Source of the DNA: UBA1306 sp964396415
Lineage (GTDB): Bacteria > Spirochaetota > Spirochaetia > Treponematales > Rectinemataceae
DNA length: 36,695 bases
Direction of reading: 5' to 3'
Assembly: GCA_964396415.1 (NCBI GenBank)
Contig: CAYNFM010000027.1
Span: 1 to 36,695 of the forward strand
The translations under genes and the position numbers were made by a program. Shown here one piece after another: positions 25,545-33,406 of this stretch. Position 1 is the first letter of the stretch. The number at the start of each line of letters is the position of its first letter. The notes under the pieces are model-generated. The model saw nothing but the letters and a program-made list of their open reading frames with translations, was not told the DNA's origin and ran no database searches.

Positions 25545-25864
25545 CCCAGCTCGATATATCGATTCGCAACGAGCATCACCGGCTCGTCCTGTCGGTCTCG
25601 GGGCCAATAAACAGCTATACCTTCACCGACTTCCAGGAAAAGGTCTACAAGGCTATCGCCCAGGCGGATACGGCGGTCGACATGGAGCACGTCACCGGTC
25701 TCTCGTCCGCGGGGATAGGGGTGATCATGACGGCGATGGAAGACGCCGAGACCACGGGCCACGGCTTCGCCATCGTCAATCCATCGGAGATCGTGAGACT
25801 CGCCATCGAATCGACGGGCTTCGGGGATCGATTCCCCATCGTCAAGACGCTCAAGCAGGTCTGA
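25541..25864 (+). CDS. STAS-domain anti-anti-sigma factor (SpoIIAA/RsbV-like)
   Basis: 107 residues, a single STAS domain. The phosphorylation loop reads VTGLSSAGIGVI; Ser56 aligns with the phosphorylated serine of SpoIIAA. The usual Asp before it is Ser55. In partner switching, the unphosphorylated form binds the kinase/anti-sigma protein, here probably the HATPase at 25873, and the two PP2C phosphatases restore it. ATG 25541 overlaps the preceding stop as ATGA, so the genes are coupled. Confidence 0.9.
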   Translation: MTQLDISIRNEHHRLVLSVSGPINSYTFTDFQEKVYKAIAQADTAVDMEHVTGLSSAGIGVIMTAMEDAETTGHGFAIVNPSEIVRLAIESTGFGDRFPIVKTLKQV

Positions 25865-25872
25865 CATCCGTC

Positions 25873-26316
25873 ATGATGGGCCGCCAGGGCCATAGGACCG
25901 GGCGCAGCGTGTCGCTCGAGGCGACTCCCGCCTCGATCCTCGAATTCGAGGACTTCGTCGACTCCCTCGATATCCTTTCGCCGAAGGATCGGAATCGCCT
26001 CAAGCTCGCGGGCGGCGAGATCCTCGACAATATAGTCAAGCACGCTACGCCCCTGGAATCCCGCGGGATCGAGGCGAGGGCTTCACGCAGCGGCGGCTCG
26101 ATCCTGTTGGCTTTTTACTTTCGCTCGCCCAGCTTCGCCGTCTTTGCCGGGGAAGACGGGCCTTGGTCCGTCTACCCCGAGCCCCTATTCGACCCGGCGC
26201 ACCGCCGATGGCGCGGCATGGGCCTCCTGATGTGCCGTAACCTGGCGAAGCGACTCGTATTCCGTCCCGGCGAATCCATGGACAGGATTTTCCTCGAGTT
26301 CGAGGCCGAGCGATGA
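25873..26316 (+). CDS. HATPase_c serine kinase/anti-sigma-like protein with an atypical ATP site
   Basis: 147 residues of the RsbW/SpoIIAB type. The N box is clear (GEILDNIVKHAT, with Glu and Asn) and the G2 box is present (RGMGLLMCRNLAKRL). The G1 box, normally DXGXG, is not visible; the region between reads YFRSPSFAVFAGEDG. It may bind ATP weakly or act as a non-catalytic partner. It lies 8 bp after the STAS gene and overlaps msrA by four bases. Start ATG 25873 has no strong ribosome site; ATG 25876 is equally possible. No sigma factor gene is in the window. Confidence 0.8.
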   Translation: MMGRQGHRTGRSVSLEATPASILEFEDFVDSLDILSPKDRNRLKLAGGEILDNIVKHATPLESRGIEARASRSGGSILLAFYFRSPSFAVFAGEDGPWSVYPEPLFDPAHRRWRGMGLLMCRNLAKRLVFRPGESMDRIFLEFEAER

Positions 26317-26864
26317 GTATATTCGGAATCATGAAGGTCGCATCGAAAGAAGAGTACGCCCTCCTGGGCGGCGGATGCTTCTGGTGCCTCGAAGCCGCTT
26401 TCGAGGACTTGCCCGGCGTGACGGGCGTCACGAGCGGATACGCGGGAGGCCGCGTCGACGGCCCGCGCGAGCCGCCGAGCTACGAGGATGTCTGCACGGG
26501 CGAGACCGGCCACGCGGAGGTCGTCCGCGTGGCCTTCGATCCCGAGAAGATCAGCTACGGGGCGATTCTCGACCTTTTCTGGAAGATCCACGATCCGACT
26601 ACCCTCAACAGGCAGGGGGCCGACGTGGGCACCCAATACCGCTCGGTGATATTCTACTTCGACGAAGCCCAGAAGGCGGCCGCCGAGGCATCGATGGATG
26701 CCCAGGCGATACGCTACGAAACGCCCCTCGTCACCGAGCTCCTTCCCGCTCCCCGATTTTGGCCCGCCGAGGATTACCACCAAGGCTACTTCCGCAAGCA
26801 TCCGGACGCGGGCTATTGCAGGGCGGTGATCGCCCCCAAGCTGGCCAAGCTCCGCCCGCATTAA
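26313..26864 (+). CDS. msrA: Peptide methionine-(S)-S-oxide reductase
   Basis: 183 residues. The catalytic motif GCFWCLEAAF is near the N-terminus. The family blocks VTSGYAGG, YEDVCTGETGHAEVV, DPTTLNRQGADVGTQYRS and the C-terminal AEDYHQGYF are all present. It reduces oxidised methionine in damaged proteins using thioredoxin. ATG 26313 overlaps the HATPase stop (ATGA), so this repair enzyme is the terminal gene of the partner-switching operon, which suggests the module reacts to oxidative or redox stress (inference). No MsrB domain is fused. Confidence 0.95.
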   Translation: MSIFGIMKVASKEEYALLGGGCFWCLEAAFEDLPGVTGVTSGYAGGRVDGPREPPSYEDVCTGETGHAEVVRVAFDPEKISYGAILDLFWKIHDPTTLNRQGADVGTQYRSVIFYFDEAQKAAAEASMDAQAIRYETPLVTELLPAPRFWPAEDYHQGYFRKHPDAGYCRAVIAPKLAKLRPH

Positions 26865-26925
26865 TAGAACCGAAAAACCTTTCGCTTTGCTACGAGCCGC
26901 GTTACAGTAGCGACGGAGGAAAAGC

Positions 26926-29595
26926 ATGTCGATCTTCCCCCGCAATATGTCCATCGGGGCGGCCAAGAAACTGACCGCCGCCCACGCAGCCAAGACGGAT
27001 CCCGCCGACGAGAAGCGGCTCCGCGACGCCTGCGCAGCCGATCCCGACGCGGCGCTGGCCCTCCTGGACTCCTCCCGCGAGGGATTGGCCGCCCAGGAGG
27101 CGGAGGAAAGGCTCAAGACCTACGGCCCCAACGTCCTCTCGGGCGAAAAGCGCAAGGGCTTCGTCCAGGAGATCCTCGGGCGCTTCAAGGACCCCTTGGC
27201 CATCCAGCTCCTCGTCATCTGCATAGTCTCCTATGCGATGGGGGATCTGCGCGCCGGCACGGTCGTCCTTGGCATGATCTTCATCAGCGTATTCCTCGCC
27301 TATTTCCAGGAGCGCCGCTCGGGCGACGCCGCCGAGAAGCTCAAGCTGATGATCCACGCGAGCGCCGTGGTGCTGCGCGGCGGCAAGGAAGCCGAAGTGC
27401 CGATAGCCGAGATCGCGCCGGGCGACGTGGTCGCCCTGTCGGCGGGCTCCATCGTTCCAGCCGATATGCGCATCGTCGCGGCCAAGGACTTCTTCGTCAC
27501 CCAGGCCGCCCTCACCGGCGAGTCCCTTCCCGTCGAGAAGGAAGTCTCCGCGAGCTCGGCGGCCGGCCAGGCCGACGCCGGCATCTTCGACCTCAAGGAC
27601 GCCTGCTTCCAGGGCAGCACGGTAGTTTCCGGCTCGGGCCGGGGCCTCGCGGTCAACACCGGAATGCGGACCTTCCTCGGCAGCGTCGCCGCCGACCTCT
27701 CGGAGCCCAAGGGCGCGACGGACTTCGACAGCGGCACCAAGGGCTTCGTGAAGCTGATGGTGCGCTTCATGCTCGTGATGGTCTCGATCACCTTCCTCAT
27801 CGTCGGGATCACCAAGCACGATTGGCTCCAGGCCCTCCTCTTCGGCCTCTCGGTCGCGGTGGGCCTCACCCCGGAGATGCTTCCGATGATCGTCACCGTC
27901 TGCCTCTCCAAGGGGGCGGTCTTCATGTCCCGCAAGAAGGTCATCGTCAAGAAGCTCAAGGCGATACAGAACCTCGGATCGATGGACATCCTCTGCACGG
28001 ACAAGACGGGCACGATCACCCAGGACAAGGTGGCCCTCGAGCGCCACGTCGACGTGACGAACAGGCCGAGCGAGGACGTCCTGCGCTACGCCTGGATGAA
28101 CAGCTACTATCAGACGGGCCTGCGCAACCTCCTCGACCTCTCGATCCTCTCCAACGAGGACCTCGACGTCGAGCGATCCTGCCGCAAGGTCGACGAAATC
28201 CCCTTCGACTTCGTCCGGAAGCGCATGTCGGTGATCATCGAGTACGAGGGCGACCACGTCCTCATCTGCAAGGGCTCGGTCGAGGCGGTCTTCGAGGCCT
28301 GCGACCGCTACCAGATCGACGAGGACGTGCTGCCCCTCATCGACATGCTGCGCCAGGACATCCTCGAGGAATACGAGAGCCTGTCCAGGCAGGGCTTCCG
28401 CGTCCTCGCGATCGCCTACCGCGAGTACCCGAAGGACAAGGAGGTCTTCTCGGCCGCGGACGAGTCCGGCCTCATCCTCCTCGGCTACCTCGCCTTCTTC
28501 GACCCGCCCAAGGACTCGGCCGAGAAGGCCATCCGCACCCTGGGCGAGCACGGCGTGAGGGTGAAGGTCCTCACCGGCGACAACGAGCTCGTGACCAGGA
28601 AGATATGCGACGAGGTGGGCTTCGGCGCCGAGAAAGTCGTCACCGGCAAGGACCTGGACGGCATGGAGCCGGCCGCCTTCGCGCAGGCCGTCCGCGAGCA
28701 CGACGTCTTCGCGCGCCTCACGCCCGGCCAGAAGGAGGGCATCGTCCGTTCCCTCAGGGAGCAGGGCCACGTCGTCGGCTTCATGGGCGACGGCATCAAC
28801 GACGCGGCCGCGATGCGCGCCGCCGACGTGGGCATATCCGTCGACTCCGCGGTGGACGTGGCCAAGGAGTCGGCCGACATCATCCTCCTCGAGAAAAGCC
28901 TCCTCGTCCTCGAGGACGGGATACTCGAGGGCAGGCGCCTCTTCAACAACATCCTGAAGTACATCAGGATGGGAGCGAGCTCCAACTTCGGGAACATGTT
29001 CTCGGTGGTCGGCAGCGCCTATCTCCTGCCCTTCCTACCCATGGCCCCGGTGCAGATCCTGCTCAACAACCTGCTCTACGACGTCTCGCAGACGGGCATA
29101 CCCCTCGACAACGTCGACGCCGAGGCGGTCAAGGCGCCGCAGAAGTGGGACGTTTCCCTCATCCGTAAGTTCATGATCCGCATAGGGCCGATCTCGTCGA
29201 TCTTCGACTACGCCACCTTCGGCCTCATGTGGTGGGTCTTCGGCTGCTCGGCCTGGCTCCTGCCCGGAGCCGACAAGCCCAGGCTCGAGGCGCTCTTCCA
29301 CACGGCATGGTTCGTCGAGTCCCTCCTCACGCAGACTCTCATCGTCCATATCATCAGGACCAACCGCATTCCCTTCTTCCAGAGCCGCGCGAGCCTGGCG
29401 ATGACCTTCACCACGATCGTCGTGATGGCGATAGCCGTGGCCCTGCCCTATATGCCCTTCGCCTCCTTCTTCGGACTCGTGCCCCTCCCGGGCCGTTTCT
29501 GGCTCTGGATCGTCGCTTTCCTGGTCCTTTACTCGATGCTGACCCACGTGGTCAAATCCGCCTTCGCCCGCGGCAAGGGAGGTATCGCCAAATGA
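26926..29595 (+). CDS. mgtA: Magnesium-translocating P-type ATPase
   Basis: 889 residues, the usual size for MgtA/MgtB (P3B). In order: an N-terminal actuator portion, T197-G-E-S, the transport-site segment VGLTPEMLPMIVTVCLSKG, the phosphorylation site D359KTGT, the nucleotide-binding KGSVEAVF, GDGIND (621-626), and six further membrane helices at the C-terminus. The TPEMLPMIVT signature is characteristic of Mg2+ importers. GGAGG six bases before ATG 26926 supports the start. The 61-bp upstream gap is too short for a long Mg-sensing leader. Its stop codon overlaps the start of an EIIA-domain gene. Confidence 0.93.
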   Translation: MSIFPRNMSIGAAKKLTAAHAAKTDPADEKRLRDACAADPDAALALLDSSREGLAAQEAEERLKTYGPNVLSGEKRKGFVQEILGRFKDPLAIQLLVICIVSYAMGDLRAGTVVLGMIFISVFLAYFQERRSGDAAEKLKLMIHASAVVLRGGKEAEVPIAEIAPGDVVALSAGSIVPADMRIVAAKDFFVTQAALTGESLPVEKEVSASSAAGQADAGIFDLKDACFQGSTVVSGSGRGLAVNTGMRTFLGSVAADLSEPKGATDFDSGTKGFVKLMVRFMLVMVSITFLIVGITKHDWLQALLFGLSVAVGLTPEMLPMIVTVCLSKGAVFMSRKKVIVKKLKAIQNLGSMDILCTDKTGTITQDKVALERHVDVTNRPSEDVLRYAWMNSYYQTGLRNLLDLSILSNEDLDVERSCRKVDEIPFDFVRKRMSVIIEYEGDHVLICKGSVEAVFEACDRYQIDEDVLPLIDMLRQDILEEYESLSRQGFRVLAIAYREYPKDKEVFSAADESGLILLGYLAFFDPPKDSAEKAIRTLGEHGVRVKVLTGDNELVTRKICDEVGFGAEKVVTGKDLDGMEPAAFAQAVREHDVFARLTPGQKEGIVRSLREQGHVVGFMGDGINDAAAMRAADVGISVDSAVDVAKESADIILLEKSLLVLEDGILEGRRLFNNILKYIRMGASSNFGNMFSVVGSAYLLPFLPMAPVQILLNNLLYDVSQTGIPLDNVDAEAVKAPQKWDVSLIRKFMIRIGPISSIFDYATFGLMWWVFGCSAWLLPGADKPRLEALFHTAWFVESLLTQTLIVHIIRTNRIPFFQSRASLAMTFTTIVVMAIAVALPYMPFASFFGLVPLPGRFWLWIVAFLVLYSMLTHVVKSAFARGKGGIAK

Positions 29596-30386
29596 AAAGC
29601 CTGCTCGAGGCCCTCAAGGAGGGCCGCCTCGTGGAGCTGCCGGACGATGACAAGGAAGACTCTCTCGAGCTCCTCGCCCACCTCATCGAAGCCGTTCCCG
29701 ACATCGGCTCCAAATTCGACCTCATGAGGGGCGTAATGGAGCGGGAAGCCCTATCGAGCACCGCGATCGGGCGCGGACTGGCCTGTCCTCATTGCCGCGT
29801 GAGCGTCGAGGGCGAGCTTCTCTGCGCCGTGGGCTGGTCGCCCAGCGGCATCGACTACGGCGCGCCCGACGGAAAGCGCGTCCACCTCCTCGTCATGTAC
29901 TACGTGCCCGAGAGCGAGCGCAACTCCTATCTCAAGGAAATATCCGGCCTCGCCAAGGCCGTCCAGGCCGGCGATACAATCGAGACGATATCCGCCCTGC
30001 CCGACCTCCAGTCGGTCAGGGAGAAGCTCCTCGATTGGGTGGGTCTGGCGATAAGCGAGACCATGCCCGACGCCAAGGCCAGGATGATCAAGCTCGAGGC
30101 GCGGCAGGCCGCAGTCGCCGCCGGGCCCGTCGCAGTGGGTACGCTCGGAGAGGGGACGAGGATAATCCCGTTCCGTCTCGTGACGTGGCAGGAGGGCCTC
30201 CTCGTCCTCTGCCGCGATCCGGAGCTCGGAGATGCGCTGGAAAAGCTCGTCGACCTCAGTGCGAAACTCGGGGACTCCAAGGACTTCGACGCCGGAGGCT
30301 ACAGGATAGCCGTCGTCTCGGAGGCCCTTTTCTCGCGCGACCGCAAGGAATACGACGCAGTTGCGGTGAAAGCGCGAAGGAATTAA
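29592..30386 (+). CDS. PTS EIIA-like (PtsN/fructose-type) domain protein with a C-terminal extension
   Basis: 264 residues from ATG 29592, which overlaps the mgtA stop (ATGA); GGAGG is nine bases upstream. Residues ~1-150 follow the EIIA type-2 pattern: MEREALSSTAIGRGLACPHCR with the phospho-acceptor candidate His67, then GVDYGAPDG-like SGIDYGAPDGKRVHLLVMY. The remaining ~115 residues contain a second region (VGTLGEGTRIIPFRLVTWQEGLLVLC) I do not recognise. EIIA proteins of the PtsN kind regulate ion transport in other bacteria, so a regulatory role on MgtA is plausible but inferred. Confidence 0.78.
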   Translation: MKSLLEALKEGRLVELPDDDKEDSLELLAHLIEAVPDIGSKFDLMRGVMEREALSSTAIGRGLACPHCRVSVEGELLCAVGWSPSGIDYGAPDGKRVHLLVMYYVPESERNSYLKEISGLAKAVQAGDTIETISALPDLQSVREKLLDWVGLAISETMPDAKARMIKLEARQAAVAAGPVAVGTLGEGTRIIPFRLVTWQEGLLVLCRDPELGDALEKLVDLSAKLGDSKDFDAGGYRIAVVSEALFSRDRKEYDAVAVKARRN

Positions 30387-30716
30387 TCCTCGAGGAAGAG
30401 ACCGAGCCTCCGATCTGCAGGGTCGAACTTCAGCCGCGGGCCCGATATCCGAACGACGATGCCCGCTTTGTCGCGGACGCATCGGATGGAGGCGAGGCTT
30501 TTCGGCAGGAAAGGGTCCCTGGGCCGGCTGAATTTGCCCGTGGCCACAAGCAGGGCGGCTCCGAGAGGCGTCTTTATATAGCAACCCTCGGAGAGCAGGC
30601 GGGCGAGCTCCTCGCGAGCCAGATGGAAGACGGCGATTATGTCGGTCTTCGAGAGCGTAGAAGGGACATTCGCTCGTTCCGAGATTGTTGCGCATCGCTC
30701 GAATGGTCAGGGCCAT
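30383..30716 (-). pseudogene. HU/IHF-like DNA-binding domain gene, frameshifted
   Basis: Two minus-strand frames together resemble an HU-like DNA-binding family. From ATG 30716 the sequence reads MALTIRAMRNNLGTSE. A change of frame near 30665-30670 then gives RANVPSTLSKTDIIAVFHLAREEL, LLSEGCYIKTPLGAALLVATGKF and a tail ending RLGLFLED at TAA 30383. The second frame has no start codon between its upstream stop and the homologous part. About twenty residues usual in this family between the two blocks also seem to be missing. Its stop overlaps the EIIA gene's stop tail to tail. The gene is either decayed or hit by a sequencing error. Confidence 0.5.
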
Positions 30717-30760
30717 ACGACAGATAAACGCCGCCCAGCCGGCTTGATGATTGAACGCGA

Positions 30761-30879
30761 CCAGCTTGGGGAAGGGATTTTACCAAGTTGGGCGGCCGTC
30801 GTGCCCAACTTGGACGCGAGCCGCCGCCACGTTGGGCAAGGGTCGCGACCAAGTTGGCAAAAGACCCGTGCCAAGTTGG
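30761..30879. repeat. Six 9-bp CCAASTTGG palindromes phased at exactly 22 bp
   Basis: The units are CCAGCTTGG (30761), CCAAGTTGG (30783), CCAACTTGG (30805), CCACGTTGG (30827), CCAAGTTGG (30849) and CCAAGTTGG (30871). Centres are at 30765, 30787, 30809, 30831, 30853 and 30875. The 13-bp spacers are not conserved. A degenerate seventh unit may sit at 30739. The period is two DNA helical turns and not a multiple of three, so the pattern is not a coding repeat. It lies between the HU-like remnant and the EamA gene. Confidence 0.85.
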
Positions 30880-30960
30880 GGAGAAGAGAATAAACACTGA
30901 TGATCGGGCAACTTACTACACGATGAATAGCGTATTACCACTGCAAAATCAGTAACCAAG

Positions 30961-30994
30961 ACTCATTCAAAATGCGTCCGCATTTTGAATGAGT
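30961..30994. repeat. Perfect 34-bp inverted repeat
   Basis: Arms ACTCATTCAAAATGCG (30961-30976) and CGCATTTTGAATGAGT (30979-30994) pair perfectly around a 2-nt centre. It lies 42 bp beyond the stop of the EamA gene. There is no T run, and local AT content is higher than in the neighbourhood. It may be a bidirectional terminator hairpin or the remains of a small mobile repeat. Confidence 0.85.
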
Positions 30995-31035
30995 TACCAT
31001 AAAGTGCGGCATTCCAGCGCTTCTTTGAGCCTGCG

Positions 31036-31914
31036 CTACGGCATATCCGTCGTCGCATTCGGGCTCGGTCGTCGACGCAGGTGATTGAGCGCCAAGCCCC
31101 CTAGTATCAGGACGAGGCCGAGGCCGAAGCGCAGGTTGAATTTCTCGCCGGCGAAAAACGCCCCGAGCAGGACGGTCAGCGCGGTCTCGAAGTAGAAAAC
31201 TACGCTTCCCCTTCCCGCCGGCACGCTCGCGTAGCCAAGGGCCATGAAAGCCTGAGCCAGGAAGGCTCCGACACCCACGCCGATGAGGAGAATGATGCCG
31301 ATCGTCCCGCCGGCGATGCCGGATCCGGCTCCCGCCGCCGGGACGAAGGCAAAGAACGGCAGGCCGAGGAGGCAGGGACTCAGGTAGAGCATGAAGGGGT
31401 TGTCGGACCGAGTCCCGCTCCGAACGAGATTGACTCCAACCCCCGCGAAGACGGCGCTTCCGACGGCGATCAGGTCCCCGGCCAGAGATGCTCCGGAACC
31501 GTCGCGAACGACGAGGACCGCGCCGCAGCTGCAGATCGCGATGCAGGCGAAGACTCGGGGGGAGAGGCGCTCGCCGAAGAAAAGAGCGCCGAAAAGGGCC
31601 ACGAAAAGGGGGTAGGTGTTGGAGAGGAGGGCGGCCCGGCCCGGACCCGTGAGGGAGATGGCCACATAGGTCATTCCCATGGAGAAGGCTCCGAAGATCC
31701 CGCGGAGGGCGACGAGGCCGGGACGGCCGGGACGCAGCGAACGATAGCGCAGGACGAGGACGAGGGTGCAGAGGACGGTCCCCGCGCCGAAGCGCGCCGC
31801 GGAGATGAACATCCCCGAGTAATATCGCGAGGCCAGCTTGACCATCAGGGAGGAGCAGGCGAAGAGGCATGCCGCCGAATACAAGGCCGCGTAGCCGCCG
31901 CGGACGCGCATCAT
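31036..31914 (-). CDS. EamA/DMT-family membrane transporter
   Basis: 292 residues from ATG 31914 (CGGAGG upstream), with ten predicted hydrophobic helices in two EamA repeats. The first repeat runs from GGYAALYSAACLFACSSLMV to AVLVVRDG; the second from LIAVGSAVFAGVGVNLV to LVLILGGLALNHL. The end-of-repeat FFGERLSP and FFAGEKFN blocks are typical. Members export amino acids, nucleotides or other metabolites; the substrate here cannot be read. A longer frame upstream (to 32250) is unsupported because it crosses the start region of the divergent PDZ gene. Confidence 0.87.
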   Translation of the reverse strand: MMRVRGGYAALYSAACLFACSSLMVKLASRYYSGMFISAARFGAGTVLCTLVLVLRYRSLRPGRPGLVALRGIFGAFSMGMTYVAISLTGPGRAALLSNTYPLFVALFGALFFGERLSPRVFACIAICSCGAVLVVRDGSGASLAGDLIAVGSAVFAGVGVNLVRSGTRSDNPFMLYLSPCLLGLPFFAFVPAAGAGSGIAGGTIGIILLIGVGVGAFLAQAFMALGYASVPAGRGSVVFYFETALTVLLGAFFAGEKFNLRFGLGLVLILGGLALNHLRRRPSPNATTDMP

Positions 31915-32041
31915 CGAACCTCCGGTCGGCCATCCTATCAGGCTCGGGGAAAAGCCAAAAGGGCCGCCTGGCCTAACGGCCGGCGCCGATTGCCTCGCCG
32001 ATGAGTAGGCTTTCGTCAGTAACTTATCCAAGGAGATACGT

Positions 32042-33022
32042 ATGGATGCGTTCAAAGCCCTGTCCGATTCGACCGCCGCCCTCGCCGCCGCGGCCGGAGC
32101 AAAGCTTTTCCACGTGCCTTCCCCCCTGGGCGGCAGGACCGCCCTCGGCTTCGACGGCAAGCTCCTCCTCGTCCCGGCCTCCGAGGCGAGCGAGGGCGAA
32201 TCCCTCGAAATCCTCGGGCCTGGAGGCAAGAAGGTCGATGCCAAAGTCAAGGGCTTCGATCCCGGCCTCGGGCTCGCCGTTCTCGAGCTCGGCCAAGCCC
32301 TACCGGAGACTTCTTGGAAGACGGCTCCGGGCCTTCCCGCCCTCGGGTCCCTCGTCCTCGTCGCGGCCTACCCATCCCCCGAAGGCCCGGAAGTCAGGCT
32401 CGACTCTCTGAGATTCGCCGGTGGGGAAGGGGACGATGCCTATCTCCAGACCGACGGCTCGCCCTTCCCCGGATTTGCGGGCGCGGCCATCGTCGATCCC
32501 GAGGGAGAGCTCGCGGGCTTCGTCCTGGCCGACCGCGGCGGCAACCGCGGATGGGCCCTGCCCGCCGCGCGCGCGCGGGCCCTCGTCGCGGCGATAGCCT
32601 CGGGACAAGTCTCCTCGGGGGCATGGCTCGGAGTATCTACCGTGCCTATAGCGGCCCCGCCGGAATATGCGGCCGCATTCGGGGACGGCCGCGAGAGCGC
32701 TCTCCTCGTCGCCGGCGTGGAGGCGGATAGCCCGGCAGCGAAGGCGGGAATCGCCGTGGGCGACATCCTCGCCTTCCTGGGCGGCCGTTCCCTGTCGGAT
32801 CCTTCGGAACTCATGGCCGCCCTGGAAGCGGCCCGACCGGGCGTCGAGCTGCCGATCGTCGTCCTGCGATCGGGGGAAAAGAAGGAATTGACCGCCATTC
32901 CCATAGCCCGCGACCGCGGGGAAGGCCGCCAGTCCGGTTATCGAAGACAGCACGGACATCACGGGCATCATGGGCCCTGGTGGATGGGAGGGGGCCGATG
33001 CGGCTGGGCTCCGGGCCGCTGA
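32042..33022 (+). CDS. HtrA-like protein without protease residues, with PDZ domain and His-rich tail
   Basis: 326 residues, with AAGGAG before ATG 32042. Residues ~20-185 follow the HtrA trypsin-like fold (KVKGFDPGLGLAVLEL, LGSLVLVAAYPSP, YLQTDGSPFPGFAGAAIVDPEGELAGF). The expected GNSGG active-site loop reads GFAGA, the usual DLAVL Asp reads GLAVL, and no catalytic His is evident. Residues ~190-290 are a PDZ domain (GVEADSPAAKAGIAVGDILAFLGG). The tail ends HGHHGHHGPWWMGGG and may bind metal. There is no signal peptide. It is a pseudo-protease, probably a cytoplasmic binding or scaffold protein. Confidence 0.82.
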   Translation: MDAFKALSDSTAALAAAAGAKLFHVPSPLGGRTALGFDGKLLLVPASEASEGESLEILGPGGKKVDAKVKGFDPGLGLAVLELGQALPETSWKTAPGLPALGSLVLVAAYPSPEGPEVRLDSLRFAGGEGDDAYLQTDGSPFPGFAGAAIVDPEGELAGFVLADRGGNRGWALPAARARALVAAIASGQVSSGAWLGVSTVPIAAPPEYAAAFGDGRESALLVAGVEADSPAAKAGIAVGDILAFLGGRSLSDPSELMAALEAARPGVELPIVVLRSGEKKELTAIPIARDRGEGRQSGYRRQHGHHGHHGPWWMGGGRCGWAPGR

Positions 33023-33399
33023 AAGTACGTATCGACGTCGAGGGTCCTGAGGGAGAGCTGCTCTTGGCGCGCGCAGAAAAAGAAGGTCTCGTCGTCGCCT
33101 GTCCCGGGGAGGCGGCGGACCTTCTGGCCGGACCCTGCGCCGAGAGCCCCCCAAAGGCCGTAGCATCGGCGACGCCGACCCTGAGGGTCCCGCCCGCGGC
33201 CCTGAGCCGTCGCGAGCTCGAGATCATGGACTACCTCGTCGACGGCTGGTCCAACGCCGAGATAGCCTCCGTCCTCGGCATAGGCCAAAGGACAGTTCGT
33301 TTCCACCTCGAGGGGATTTTCGGGAAGCTCGGCGTGTCGCGTCGGGGCGAGGCGGTGCGCGAAGCCCTGCGCCTCGGCCTCGTCCGTTTCGAGGTATAA
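32998..33399 (+). CDS. LuxR-type helix-turn-helix regulator
   Basis: 133 residues from ATG 32998, which has GGGAGGGGG directly upstream and overlaps the PDZ gene by 25 bp. The C-terminal ~65 residues are a GerE/LuxR HTH (LSRRELEIMDYLVDGWSNAEIASVLGIGQRTVRFHLEGIFGKLGV). The N-terminal ~65 residues (VRIDVEGPEGELLLARAEKEGLVVAC) match nothing I recognise, and no receiver domain is present. The overlap implies coupled translation with the pseudo-protease, so the two may act in one regulatory pathway. Confidence 0.85.
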   Translation: MRLGSGPLKVRIDVEGPEGELLLARAEKEGLVVACPGEAADLLAGPCAESPPKAVASATPTLRVPPAALSRRELEIMDYLVDGWSNAEIASVLGIGQRTVRFHLEGIFGKLGVSRRGEAVREALRLGLVRFEV

Positions 33400-33406
33400 T
33401 GGCGCC

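Noticed and set aside
24045..25607. Long minus-strand open frame of 520 codons
   Set aside because: It is antisense to the PP2C gene, with acidic/Arg-rich shadow composition and no recognisable domain.
26902..28770. Long minus-strand open frame of 622 codons
   Set aside because: It lies opposite mgtA, whose full set of P-type ATPase motifs is on the plus strand; the antisense translation has only skewed E/V/D/L composition.
30761..30879. CRISPR array
   Set aside because: The repeats are only 9 bp and palindromic, spacers 13 bp, and there are no cas genes in the window.
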